From: Achromobacter sp. HZ34
GTDB taxonomy: Bacteria; Pseudomonadota; Gammaproteobacteria; Burkholderiales; Burkholderiaceae_B
Length of the DNA: 64,000 nt
Reading direction: 5' to 3'
Assembly (NCBI RefSeq): GCF_002209485.1
Contig: NZ_NJIX01000005.1
Location: forward strand, 516,927-580,926
Below are positions 53,771 through 62,547 of the stretch, piece after piece. Positions within the stretch are counted from its first letter, which is position 1, and every line of letters starts with the position of its first letter. The notes under the pieces are model-generated. The model was given only the letters and a program-made list of their open reading frames with translations. It did no database searches and was not told where the DNA came from. The translations under genes were made by a program, and so were the position numbers.

Positions 53771-54262
53771 TCAGCGGCGCGCCGCGGCGGCGCGTACTTC
53801 CTGTTCGCGCACGACGGCGGCCAGCTTGTCCAGAACGCCGTTGACGAACTTGAAGCCGTCGGTGCCGCCGAAGGACTTGGCCAGCTCGACCGCCTCGTTG
53901 ATGGCGACCTTGTAGGGCACTTCGACGTGGTGCACCAGCTCATAGCTGCCGATCAACAGGATGCCGTGCTCGACCGGCGACAGCTCGGCCAGCGGACGGT
54001 CCACGAAAGGCATGAAGCGTTCACGCAGCGTGGGCGCTTCGCGCAGTACGCCATGCAGCAAGGTCTTGAACCACTGCGCGTCGGCTTCGGAGAAATCTTC
54101 CGCGTCACGCAGGTGCGCATCGATCTCGCCGGCGTCCTGGGTTCCCTGGTCACCACGCACCAGCCACGCGTACACGCCCTGCAGCGCGAATTCGCGGGCG
54201 CGGCGGCGGGCGCTGCGCGCGTTGGCGCGCGCCTGCGCGGCGTTATCAGCGGCGGTTGTCAT
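53771..54262 (-). CDS. nusB: Transcription antitermination factor NusB
   Basis: 163 residues from ATG 54262 ([20 protein letters not shown]). The helical NusB fold is evident: [17 protein letters not shown], then [20 protein letters not shown] and [34 protein letters not shown]. With NusE it binds boxA RNA in ribosomal RNA transcripts and prevents early termination. Its start lies 17 bases inside the 3' end of ribH, an overlap that couples the two. The long N-terminal Arg/Ala stretch is typical of Burkholderiales. Confidence 0.96.
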   Translation of the reverse strand: MTTAADNAAQARANARSARRRAREFALQGVYAWLVRGDQGTQDAGEIDAHLRDAEDFSEADAQWFKTLLHGVLREAPTLRERFMPFVDRPLAELSPVEHGILLIGSYELVHHVEVPYKVAINEAVELAKSFGGTDGFKFVNGVLDKLAAVVREQEVRAAAARR

Positions 54263-54776
54263 CGTCTTCTTCGTCGTCAAAATCTTCGTCTTCATCTTCC
54301 TCGTCGTCGTCTTCCTCGGGTTGGAGGGCGGCGACCAGGTTGGCCATTTCCACCGCGACCTGGGCGCAATCGCGACCCTTGACGGCGGCGCGTGCCTGGG
54401 CTTGCTCGTCGGTGTCGACCGTGAGCACGCCGTTGGCGATGGGAATCCCGGTTTCCACGGAAATGCGCGTGATGGCGGCAGCCATTTCATTGCTGACCAC
54501 TTCGAAGTGGTAGGTCTCGCCGCGGATCACCGCGCCCAGCGCCACCAGCGCATCGAATTCGAACGTCTCGGCCATCTTGGCCAGCGTCACGCCCAGTTCC
54601 AGCGCGCCAGGCACCGTCACCAGCATCACGTCGCGCTCGTCGACGCCCAGCTTTTCCAGTTCTTCGAGGCAGGCATCCTGTTCGGCCTGGCCGATTTCCT
54701 CGTTGAAACGGGCGCGGACGACGCCGATGTGCAGCCCCTCGCCGTTCATATCAGGGGATAGGGTATATGGATTCAT
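54246..54776 (-). CDS. ribH: 6,7-dimethyl-8-ribityllumazine synthase with acidic tail
   Basis: 176 residues. The core has [20 protein letters not shown], the substrate site [16 protein letters not shown] and the [20 protein letters not shown] motif with its catalytic His. It condenses the ribityl uracil with dihydroxybutanone phosphate in riboflavin synthesis, usually as a 60-subunit shell or a pentamer pair. After the fold ends near residue 150 there is an unusual tail of about 25 residues, nearly all Asp and Glu, encoded by a GAT/GAA/GAC repeat. It follows ribBA after 12 bp. Confidence 0.95.
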   Translation of the reverse strand: MNPYTLSPDMNGEGLHIGVVRARFNEEIGQAEQDACLEELEKLGVDERDVMLVTVPGALELGVTLAKMAETFEFDALVALGAVIRGETYHFEVVSNEMAAAITRISVETGIPIANGVLTVDTDEQAQARAAVKGRDCAQVAVEMANLVAALQPEEDDDEEDEDEDFDDEEDDDNRR

Positions 54777-54788
54777 GGATGAGCTGCC

Positions 54789-55958
54789 TTATTGCTGGGT
54801 GGAAATCGGAGGATCGCAATCGTAACCGGTAATCGTCAGGGCAAAACCGGCCATGCTGGGCATCTTGCGCGGACGCGCCAGCAACTTCATTTGTCCCACA
54901 TTGAGGTCACGCAGGATCTGGGCACCGATGCCATAGGTACGCAGCCCCATGCGGTCGCCGCCGGCCGCGGGATTCTTCGAATCCGTCGGCGCCCAGTTGG
55001 CGATCTGGCCGAACAGTTCGTCGGCGGCGGCCTGCAGGTTCATCAGCACCACCACGCCCGCGGGCGCCTGGGCTATGGTCTGCAAGGCCTGCGACACGCC
55101 CCAGCTGTGTTCGCTGGCGCCCGTATCCAGGATGTCCAGCACCGAGGCCGGCTCATGCACGCGCACCAGGGTTTCGCGTTGCGGATCGATGGCGCCGTTG
55201 ACCAGCGCCAGATGGGCCGAGCCGGTGGCGGTGTCGCGATAGGCGACGGCGCGGAAGCTGCCCCACGCGGTCTGCATGGTGCGCTCGCCGATGCGCTGGA
55301 CGATGGACTCGTGCTCGCTGCGGTACTGGATGAGATCGGCGATGGTGCCGATCTTCAGGCCATGTTCACGCGCGAACGTCACCAGGTCGGGCAGACGCGC
55401 CATGGTGCCGTCGGGCTTGAGGATTTCGCAGATGACCGCGGCCGGCGTCAGGCCGGCCATGGCGGTCAGGTCGCAACCGGCTTCGGTATGGCCCGCGCGC
55501 ATCAGCACGCCGCCGGGCACCGCGCGCACCGGGAAGATGTGGCCGGGCTGGACCAGGTCCGCCGGGCGGGCGTCGCGCGCCACCGCGACACGGATGGTGC
55601 GGGCGCGGTCCGCGGCCGAGATGCCGGTCTCGACGCCCTCGGCGGCTTCGATGGAAACCGTGAAGTTGGTGCCGAAGCGGGTGCCGTTGCGGCTGGCCAT
55701 CAAGGGCAGGTCCAGCTGGCGGCAGCGCTCTTCCGTCAGGGTCAGGCAAACCAGGCCACGGCCATGGGTGACCATGAAATTGATGGCTTCGGGGGTGACG
55801 AATTCGGCGGCCATGACGAGGTCGCCTTCGTTTTCCCGGTCTTCTTCATCAACCAGAATGACGATGCGGCCGGCGCGGAGCTCGGCAATGATTTCGGTGA
55901 CCGGCGCGATGCCGAACGAACCAGGTTCGGCGGGGACGGCACTCAGGTGTGCGGACAT
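54789..55958 (-). CDS. ribBA: Dihydroxybutanone phosphate synthase with degenerate GTP cyclohydrolase II domain
   Basis: 389 residues. Residues 15-215 are a complete RibB domain: IVILVDEEDRENEGDLVMAA (acidic metal site), VTHGRGLVCLTLTEERC, and HIFPVRAVPGGVLMRAGHTE with AGCDL. The second half has the RibA fold but lacks the zinc site: where GTP cyclohydrolase II reads VHSECLTGD...LRCDCG, this protein reads VHEPASVLDILDTGASEHSW, with none of the three cysteines. It should therefore make dihydroxybutanone phosphate only, with a true RibA encoded elsewhere. It begins the ribBA-ribH-nusB operon; no FMN riboswitch was seen in its leader. Confidence 0.93.
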   Translation of the reverse strand: MSAHLSAVPAEPGSFGIAPVTEIIAELRAGRIVILVDEEDRENEGDLVMAAEFVTPEAINFMVTHGRGLVCLTLTEERCRQLDLPLMASRNGTRFGTNFTVSIEAAEGVETGISAADRARTIRVAVARDARPADLVQPGHIFPVRAVPGGVLMRAGHTEAGCDLTAMAGLTPAAVICEILKPDGTMARLPDLVTFAREHGLKIGTIADLIQYRSEHESIVQRIGERTMQTAWGSFRAVAYRDTATGSAHLALVNGAIDPQRETLVRVHEPASVLDILDTGASEHSWGVSQALQTIAQAPAGVVVLMNLQAAADELFGQIANWAPTDSKNPAAGGDRMGLRTYGIGAQILRDLNVGQMKLLARPRKMPSMAGFALTITGYDCDPPISTQQ

Positions 55959-56195
55959 GGCAGGGGCGCGTAGGCGCTAAAGGGGCTGCAAAGGGAGGGA
56001 TTTTACCGCTCCCGTGGCCCTCTGCCCCGATGGCCGGCGAAGAATCCCGGCGATACACTTAAACGGCAGAACGTTTCGATAAAGGGGACGCAGCAAGGCT
56101 TCGGCTACAACTTCGTGACAGGATTATGAATTGTCATCAAATCCTGTCTTTGCGTAGGTAAGATCCCAACTCTTTTTGCCGTCTCCCGGAGCGTC

Positions 56196-58010
56196 ATGTC
56201 GGAACAGGAATTGAAGCTGCACGTGCCCGCCGCCGCGCGCAAGGCCTTGGAACAGGAAATCAAGCAGCGTGATGCAAGCCGCGTGCGCTTGCATGCGATG
56301 TATTTCGACACCCCGGAGCGCGAACTGGCGCGCGCCCGCGTGGCGATCCGCCTGCGCCGTGAAGGCAATGTCTGGGTACAGACGCTGAAGACCCCCGGCA
56401 ACAATGCCATTACCCGGATCGAACTGAATCACCCCCGCCCCGGCCCCATCCTGGACCTGTCGGTCTACGCCGGCACGGAAGTCGAATCCACCCTCGCCTG
56501 TCTGAAGGGTGAACTGGGCCTGCGCTACGAGACCGACGTCACCCGTCTGATCCGCAAGGTGCGCAACCGCTTCGGCACGGTGGAAATTGCCTACGACCGC
56601 GGCCTGCTGCGCGCCGGCGCGCTGGAACTGCCGATCAACGAAATCGAATTCGAGCTGATGTCGGGCAAGCCCGCCGCCATGTTCACGGCGGCCCGCGTTT
56701 ACCTCAAGCGCCATGGCCTGGTCATGGATGCGCGCAGCAAATCCGAGCGCGGCGATCGGCTGGCGCGGCTGGCGCACACCCTGGATGGCTTGCACGAGGA
56801 CGCCGCCCGCTGCGCCGCCATCGATGAGTTCTGGGCTACCACGGGCGCGCGCGGCGTGCGCCTGGATGCCGCCATGACGGCGGCCCAGGGCCTGGGCGAA
56901 GTAGCCGCCGAGTGCCTGGACCAGATCACACGCAATGCGGCCGTGCTGGCCGAGGTGGATACCGACGGCGTGCGCAATGCCGGCAATCCCGAACATGTGC
57001 ATCAACTGCGCGTGGGCATACGCCGCCTGCGCTCGGCCTGGCGCCTGTACGACGGCTATGCCGGCCTGCCCCCGGCGCGCCTGCAGGAAGACGTGCGGGG
57101 ATTTTTCTCCGCGTTCGGCGCCAATCGTGACCAGGACGTGCTGCAGGAAAGCATCATCCCGGCCCTGATCCGCGCGGGCATGCCGACCTTCCCCATGGAG
57201 GCGCCCCCGCCGGGCGCACCGTCGCGCGAGATCGCCGCCAGTCCGGAATTCCAGGGCTGGCTGCTGGACATGCTGGAATGGAGCCTGGACGTGCCGGCCG
57301 CTGCCACGGGCGTGGCGGTGGGCTCGGGTGCGGACTTGTCGGCGGGTGCGGGCGATTCAGTTGCCACCGGGTCGAGCAACGGCATTGCCGCCAACGGCAT
57401 GACGGCGGGTGATGACGCCGCGGCCACGCTGGGGCTGGCAGGCGAAGACGCCGCCGGCGGGCCAGCCAGTCCGGCCGCATACAAGGCGGCACAACGCGCT
57501 GCCTTGCAGGCCGCCCAGGCCGCCGGCGCGGTGCCGGCCCCGATCGATTGGGACAGCGCCCATGCGCCGCAGATCGTGCCATCCATCATTCCGCTGGTGC
57601 CGCCTGAACAGGAAGCGCCGCCGACCCTGCACGACCTGCTGGCCAAGCGCCTGCGCAAGTGGCATCGCCGCGTGCTGCACGAGGGCCAGCATTTCGCGGA
57701 ACTGGATATTCCCACGCGCCACGCCTTGCGCAAGCGCGCCAAGCGCCTGCGCTATGGGCTGAACTTCACGGAATCGCTGCTGCCTTCGGTCAAGGTGCGT
57801 GATTACAAGAATCGCCTGGCTGCCGTGCAGGACGTGCTTGGCGAGATGAATGACTTGTCCGTGGCGCATGACCTGTATCGCCAGTGGAGCGTGCAGTATC
57901 CGCAGGCATGGTTCGCGCTGGGCTGGATCAGCGCGCGGCAGGAAGAACTGGTTGCCAAGGCCCAGCACGCGTTCAAGCAGTTGGCGCATGCGAAGGCGTT
58001 CTGGAAGTAG
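56196..58010 (+). CDS. CYTH-CHAD domain protein, probable inorganic triphosphatase
   Basis: 604 residues. The CYTH domain opens with the metal motif E-x-E-x-K (MSEQELKLHV) and continues with charged strands such as RVAIRLRREGNVWVQTLKTP to residue about 200, which hydrolyses triphosphate or similar. The CHAD domain begins near residue 240 (HVHQLRVGIRRLRSAWRLYD) and ends with the Arg/Lys-rich RHALRKRAKRLRYGLNFTES, which binds polyphosphate. Between them, residues about 370-460, is an Ala/Gly-rich, low-complexity insert. Location in polyphosphate granules is the known behaviour of CHAD proteins. Confidence 0.9.
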   Translation: MSEQELKLHVPAAARKALEQEIKQRDASRVRLHAMYFDTPERELARARVAIRLRREGNVWVQTLKTPGNNAITRIELNHPRPGPILDLSVYAGTEVESTLACLKGELGLRYETDVTRLIRKVRNRFGTVEIAYDRGLLRAGALELPINEIEFELMSGKPAAMFTAARVYLKRHGLVMDARSKSERGDRLARLAHTLDGLHEDAARCAAIDEFWATTGARGVRLDAAMTAAQGLGEVAAECLDQITRNAAVLAEVDTDGVRNAGNPEHVHQLRVGIRRLRSAWRLYDGYAGLPPARLQEDVRGFFSAFGANRDQDVLQESIIPALIRAGMPTFPMEAPPPGAPSREIAASPEFQGWLLDMLEWSLDVPAAATGVAVGSGADLSAGAGDSVATGSSNGIAANGMTAGDDAAATLGLAGEDAAGGPASPAAYKAAQRAALQAAQAAGAVPAPIDWDSAHAPQIVPSIIPLVPPEQEAPPTLHDLLAKRLRKWHRRVLHEGQHFAELDIPTRHALRKRAKRLRYGLNFTESLLPSVKVRDYKNRLAAVQDVLGEMNDLSVAHDLYRQWSVQYPQAWFALGWISARQEELVAKAQHAFKQLAHAKAFWK

Positions 58011-58065
58011 GCTACGGCACGCCGGCCTTCCTGCGCAGCGGGTCGCATTGCCGCAGGGAATGAAC

Positions 58066-58095
58066 AAGAGGGCGCCTTTTCAAAGGCGCCCTCTT
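58066..58095. terminator. Terminator between the CYTH-CHAD gene and ftsY
   Basis: AAGAGGGCGCCTTTT followed directly by CAAAGGCGCCCTCTT is a 14-bp inverted repeat between the convergent genes. Short T tracts flank it on both strands, so it can serve both. Confidence 0.8.
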
Positions 58096-58187
58096 GTATT
58101 CAGGGGCAGGCACGCAGCGGTGATCCCGGCATCCGCGCCGACGGGACTTGGACCTTCTCCAGCCTTTTCGCGCCGCGCAGGCCGTGG

Positions 58188-59642
58188 TTATTGTCCGGTC
58201 GACAACAGGGCGTTCGCGAATTCGTCGGCGACGAAGGGCTGCAGGTCTTCCAGGCCTTCGCCCACGCCTATCCAATAGACGGGGACCGGGCGTACGCCCT
58301 GGCTGCCGGCGGCCACGGCCGCAAGCGTGCCGCCCTTGGCGGTGCCGTCCAGCTTGGTGACCACCAGGCCGGTCAGGTTGACGGCCGCGTCGAACGCGCG
58401 GATTTGCGCCAGCGCGTTCTGGCCGGTATTGCCGTCGATCACCAGCAGCACTTCATGCGGCGCATTGCCGTCGGCCTTGCCGATCACGCGACGGATTTTC
58501 TTCAGTTCTTCCATCAGGTGCAGCTGGGTCGGCAGGCGGCCGGCGGTGTCGACCATGACCACCGCAGCGCCACGCGCGCGGCCGGCGTTGACGGCATCGA
58601 AGGCCACGGCAGCCGGGTCACCGCCGTCCTGGGCGATGACGGTCACGTTGTTGCGGGCGCCCCATTGCATCAGTTGCTCGCGGGCCGCGGCGCGAAAGGT
58701 GTCACCGGCGGCCAGCAGCACGCTGGCGCCCTGCTGCTGGAAGGTGTAGGCCAGCTTGCCGATGGACGTCGTCTTGCCGGCACCGTTGACGCCGGCGATC
58801 ATCACCACCAGGGGTTTGGCGCGGGTCAGGTCGAAGCGGCGTTCCAGCGGGCGCAGGTGATCGGCCAGCAAATCACGCAAGGCGTCGCGCACTTTGGCGG
58901 GGTCTTCGATACGGTCTTTCTTGACGCGGGCACGCAGGGCGGTGAGCAGCTTCTCGGTCGCCTCCAGGCCCGCATCGGCCATAATGAGCGCCGACTCCAG
59001 TTCCTCGAACAGGTTCTCGTCGACCTTCACGCCGATGAACAACCCACCGATGCTCTGCCCGGTACGCGACAGCCCCTGCTTCAGGCGGCTCAGCCAGGAG
59101 GACTTGGCGGGTGCCGGCGCTGGCGCCGGCGCCGGCGTGGCGGCCGCAAGCGGCTGAGGCGGCTGCGCCTGTGCCACCGGCGGCGCCGGCGGCTGGGGCC
59201 GTGGCTGTGTCGGCGACTGTGGCTGTACCGATGGCTGCGCGGCGGCAGCCGGGCCGCCAGGGGCACGGACATCCGCAGCGGGCGGCGTAGCCGCAGGCGC
59301 GATAACGCCTGACGGCGCCGGGGCGACAGGCGCGGGCGTTGCTGGCGGGGGCGTGAATGGCGTAGGCTGTGGCGGAGCCGGGGTGGCTGCGGCGGCTGGC
59401 GGCGGGGATGATGGCGGCGACGGCGGCGCAGCAGGCGCCGGCGAAGTCGGCAACGGCGCGGCGGCAGGCGCGGGCGGCGCTACGGGCGCTAAGGGCGCCG
59501 CGGGCTGCTCGGCTGCCGGGGCGGGCGGCGGCGCGGGTGGCGCGGAAAGGGGGGCGGGAGCCGGATCGGCTACTGGCTCGGCGGGCGCTTGAACAGCCGG
59601 CTCGGGCTTTTTTTTCTTGAAGAAGTTGAATTTTTCAAACAT
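58188..59642 (-). CDS. ftsY: Signal recognition particle receptor FtsY
   Basis: 484 residues from ATG 59642 (MFEKFNFFKKKKPEP); a start 21 bases earlier is possible. The first 175 residues are a long Ala/Pro/Gln-rich region in place of the usual acidic A domain. The NG domain follows: GVNGAGKTTSIGKLAYTFQQ (P-loop), VDTAGRLPTQLHLMEELKKI, and LVVTKLDGTAKGGTLAAVAA. FtsY docks ribosome-SRP complexes at the membrane and delivers them to SecYEG using GTP. Its start codon overlaps that of rsmD by two bases on the opposite strand. Confidence 0.95.
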   Translation of the reverse strand: MFEKFNFFKKKKPEPAVQAPAEPVADPAPAPLSAPPAPPPAPAAEQPAAPLAPVAPPAPAAAPLPTSPAPAAPPSPPSSPPPAAAATPAPPQPTPFTPPPATPAPVAPAPSGVIAPAATPPAADVRAPGGPAAAAQPSVQPQSPTQPRPQPPAPPVAQAQPPQPLAAATPAPAPAPAPAKSSWLSRLKQGLSRTGQSIGGLFIGVKVDENLFEELESALIMADAGLEATEKLLTALRARVKKDRIEDPAKVRDALRDLLADHLRPLERRFDLTRAKPLVVMIAGVNGAGKTTSIGKLAYTFQQQGASVLLAAGDTFRAAAREQLMQWGARNNVTVIAQDGGDPAAVAFDAVNAGRARGAAVVMVDTAGRLPTQLHLMEELKKIRRVIGKADGNAPHEVLLVIDGNTGQNALAQIRAFDAAVNLTGLVVTKLDGTAKGGTLAAVAAGSQGVRPVPVYWIGVGEGLEDLQPFVADEFANALLSTGQ

Positions 59643-60207
59643 GGTGAACAAGTATATTCGCATCGTCGGTGGCCTTTACCGACGTACCCCCATCGCCGTC
59701 GTCGAAGCGGACGGCTTGCGCCCCACGCCGGACCGCGTCCGCGAGACCCTGTTCAACTGGCTGAACCACTTCTGGGACAACCGCTACGACGACAAGTCGG
59801 TGCTGGATCTCTTCGCCGGCAGCGGCGCCCTGGGCTTCGAAGCCGCCTCGCGCGGCGCCGGCCACGTGCAAATGGTGGAAAGCAACCGCGCCGCCCTGGC
59901 CGCGCTGCGGACGGTGCGCGACAAGCTCGACGCCAAGCAGATCCGCATCCACGCCGGCGACGCCCTGGAAACCCTGCGTCGCATGGACGCCACCCGTTAC
60001 GACCTGGTCCTGCTGGATCCTCCCTTCGCCAAGGACTGGCTGCCCCGTATCTGGCCCCTGTTGCCGGGCATCCTGACCGACGACGCCCTGGTCTACGCCG
60101 AGAGCGAAACACCCCTGGAAGCCCCCGAAAATTTCGAATTATTGCGTCACGACAAGGCCGGCGCGGTCCACTATCACCTCATGCAATTTGCTGCATTGCG
60201 GAAATAG
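59641..60207 (+). CDS. rsmD: 16S rRNA guanine-966 N2-methyltransferase
   Basis: 188 residues from ATG 59641 (MVNKYIRIVGGLYRRTPIAV); an in-frame TTG at 59617 is a weaker choice. The S-adenosylmethionine site is LDLFAGSGALGFEAASRGAG and the catalytic motif is DLVLLDPPFAKDW, with RPTPDRVRETLFNWL before them. It methylates G966 of 16S rRNA. It is divergent from ftsY with overlapping start codons, and is followed by coaD after 53 bp, a common ftsY-rsmD-coaD arrangement. Confidence 0.94.
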   Translation: MVNKYIRIVGGLYRRTPIAVVEADGLRPTPDRVRETLFNWLNHFWDNRYDDKSVLDLFAGSGALGFEAASRGAGHVQMVESNRAALAALRTVRDKLDAKQIRIHAGDALETLRRMDATRYDLVLLDPPFAKDWLPRIWPLLPGILTDDALVYAESETPLEAPENFELLRHDKAGAVHYHLMQFAALRK

Positions 60208-60260
60208 GTCAATAATCGCCGTTCGGAGAGGTGACATACCTATAAGACGAGGGAGTTCGC

Positions 60261-60764
60261 ATGATCATCGCTGTATACCCAGGCACGTTCGACCCGCTCA
60301 CGCGCGGTCATGAAGATCTGGTGCGGCGCGCCGCCACACTGTTCGACGAAGTCGTCGTGGGCATCGCGCATAGCCGCAACAAGAAGCCGTTCTTCAGCAT
60401 CGACGAGCGCGTCGCCATCGCGCGCGAGGTATTGGGCCATTACCCCAATGTACGCGTCGAAAGCTTCGGCGGCTTGCTGAAGGACTTCGTGCGCGACCAG
60501 AACGGCCGTGTCATCGTGCGCGGCCTGCGCGCCGTGTCCGATTTCGAATACGAATTCCAGATGGCCGGCATGAACCGCCACCTGCTGCCGGACGTCGAGA
60601 CGCTGTTCATGACGCCGTCGGACCAGTACCAGTTCATTTCCGGCACCATCGTGCGGGAAATCGCCCAGCTGGGCGGTGACGTCAGCAAGTTCGTCTTTCC
60701 CTCGGTCGAACGCTGGCTGCAGGAAAAAGCCAAGCAGCGCCGCGAACAGACCTGGGAAGGCTGA
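60261..60764 (+). CDS. coaD: Phosphopantetheine adenylyltransferase
   Basis: 167 residues. The nucleotidyltransferase H-x-G-H type motif is seen in [20 protein letters not shown], and the family motif [20 protein letters not shown] lies near residue 128. CoaD joins phosphopantetheine with AMP from ATP to give dephospho-CoA, the fourth step of coenzyme A synthesis. It is of standard length and close behind rsmD. Confidence 0.97.
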   Translation: MIIAVYPGTFDPLTRGHEDLVRRAATLFDEVVVGIAHSRNKKPFFSIDERVAIAREVLGHYPNVRVESFGGLLKDFVRDQNGRVIVRGLRAVSDFEYEFQMAGMNRHLLPDVETLFMTPSDQYQFISGTIVREIAQLGGDVSKFVFPSVERWLQEKAKQRREQTWEG

Positions 60765-60964
60765 GCGCGCCGGGTAAGCCCAGGCTGGAGCGCGCTGCCT
60801 GCCCGGCCGGGCCTCCGCGGAGCTCCTGCCCCCTCCGCTGGCAGGGTCGCCCCGGACCTGGGTCGGGCGACGGGATTACAATCCCGTCATTGCCGCTTAC
60901 CTGGCCTCTTTACTTGCCCTGCTGCCTGCCCGCCCCTGGCGGGTGACACAGGTGCCCATCCGCA

Positions 60965-61216
60965 ATGGCTCTGACTATCACCGAGGAATGCATCAATTGC
61001 GACGTTTGCGAGCCCCAGTGCCCGAACGAAGCAATCTCCATGGGTGAGGACTACTACGTCATCGACCCGGACAAATGCACCGAATGCGTCGGCCATCACG
61101 ATGAGCCGCAATGCAAGGTCGTGTGTCCCGTGGAATGCATCGAACTGCATCCCCAATGGCATGAAGGCCAGGACGCCTTGATGGCCAAGTTCTACCGCCT
61201 GACGGCGCCGCGTTGA
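60965..61216 (+). CDS. YfhL-type 2[4Fe-4S] ferredoxin
   Basis: 83 residues with two cluster-binding motifs: CINCDVCEPQCPNEAI near the start and a longer CTECVGHHDEPQCKVVCP near residue 37, in which the spacing between the second and third Cys of the second cluster is extended, as in the YfhL/FdxA-like ferredoxins. It transfers electrons in the cytoplasm; it is not the HscA-linked [2Fe-2S] type. The preceding 200 bp (60765-60964) has no gene. Its stop overlaps the region just before the benE start. Confidence 0.93.
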   Translation: MALTITEECINCDVCEPQCPNEAISMGEDYYVIDPDKCTECVGHHDEPQCKVVCPVECIELHPQWHEGQDALMAKFYRLTAPR

Positions 61217-61239
61217 CCCGGTCGCGCGCTGCTGTCCGC

Positions 61240-62475
61240 ATGGCCTCGTCCGACTCCTCCCTGCCCGCCTCCCGCTCCAGCGACATAGCGCCGTCTGCCA
61301 TCGTTGCCGGCCTGGTCGCCACGCTGGTCGGCTTTGGCGGTACCGCCGTGCTGATGGTGCAGGCCGGCCATAGCGCCGGCCTCGACGCGGCCCGCATCGG
61401 TTCCTGGCTGGGCTCCATCTGCCTGGCGCTGGGGCTGGGCGGCGCCTGGCTCAGCCTGCGCCTGCGCGCGCCCATCGTGCTGGCCTGGTCCACGCCGGGC
61501 GCGGCCCTGTTGATCACCGCGCTGGTCGGCGTGCCCTTCGGCGAGGCGGTCGGTGCCTTCGTGCTGGCGGCGGCGCTGGGCCTGGCCTGCGGCCTGCTCG
61601 GCTGGATCGACCCCATCGCCCGCCGCATCCCGCCGCAGATCGCCGCCGCCATGCTGGCGGGGGTGCTGCTGAACTTCGGCATCGGCGTGTTCGGCGCCAT
61701 GGGCCAGCAAGCCTGGCTGGTGTTGCCCATGGCCCTGGTGTATCTGCTGTGCAAGCGTTGGGCGCCCCGCTACGCCATCCTCACGGTACTGGCCTGCGGC
61801 ATCGCGATGGCGGCGGCGCGCGGACTGGTGCGCTTCGACGCGGATGCGTGGCAGTTGACCCATTTCGTCTGGACAACGCCGGAATTCACTTGGCGCGGCG
61901 CCATCAGTGTGGCCCTGCCCCTGTTCGTCGTGGCGATGGCATCGCAGAATCTTCCGGGCCTGGCGATTCTGCAGGCGGCCGGCTACCAGGTGCCGGCTTC
62001 GCGCGTGATCGCCGTCAGCAGCGGCGTGGGCCTGCTGGCCGCGCCCTTCGGCGCGCACAGCATCACGCTGGCGGCCATCACGGCGGCGATCTGCTCGGGT
62101 AAGGAAGCGCATCCCGATCCCGGCCGGCGCTACGTTGCGGGGGTCACCTACGGCATAGCCTATGTGGTCTTGAGCGTGGCGGCCGGCGCCATCGCCGTGT
62201 TCTTCCAGGCCTTGCCACCTGCCTTTATCGCGGCATTGGCGGGACTGGCACTGCTGGGGCCCATCATGGGCGGGCTGGCCAGCGCGATGCAGTCGCCCGA
62301 CGGCCGCGAGGCCGCCTTGATCACCGTGCTGGCGACCGCGTCGGGCATGAGTTTCTGGGGTATCGGTTCGGCCTTCTGGGGCCTGGCCGCCGGCCTCGTG
62401 GCGCATGGCCTGCTGGCACCGCGCCGACGCGCGGCGCGGCCTGCGTCAGCCCAGGCGCCGGACACGAAAAGCTGA
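61240..62475 (+). CDS. benE: BenE family benzoate/H+ symporter
   Basis: 411 residues from ATG 61240; a TTG at 61213 overlapping the ferredoxin stop would give 420. About eleven or twelve membrane segments are visible. BenE motifs are IVAGLVATLVGFGGTAVLMV near the start, PFGAHSITLAAITAAICSGK near the middle, and a VAVVRY-like half-helix region in other members. The family imports benzoate and related aromatic acids by proton symport. No benzoate degradation genes are in the window, so the natural substrate here is uncertain. Confidence 0.88.
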   Translation: MASSDSSLPASRSSDIAPSAIVAGLVATLVGFGGTAVLMVQAGHSAGLDAARIGSWLGSICLALGLGGAWLSLRLRAPIVLAWSTPGAALLITALVGVPFGEAVGAFVLAAALGLACGLLGWIDPIARRIPPQIAAAMLAGVLLNFGIGVFGAMGQQAWLVLPMALVYLLCKRWAPRYAILTVLACGIAMAAARGLVRFDADAWQLTHFVWTTPEFTWRGAISVALPLFVVAMASQNLPGLAILQAAGYQVPASRVIAVSSGVGLLAAPFGAHSITLAAITAAICSGKEAHPDPGRRYVAGVTYGIAYVVLSVAAGAIAVFFQALPPAFIAALAGLALLGPIMGGLASAMQSPDGREAALITVLATASGMSFWGIGSAFWGLAAGLVAHGLLAPRRRAARPASAQAPDTKS

Positions 62476-62547
62476 GTCCTGGGGCCGGCGTCATTTCGGC
62501 TGGCACCATCATCGGCACCATGACGGGCAACGCCGTTGCGGCCGGCC

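Noticed and set aside
55959..56195. FMN riboswitch upstream of ribBA
   Set aside because: The leader was read for the conserved RFN elements and none was found.
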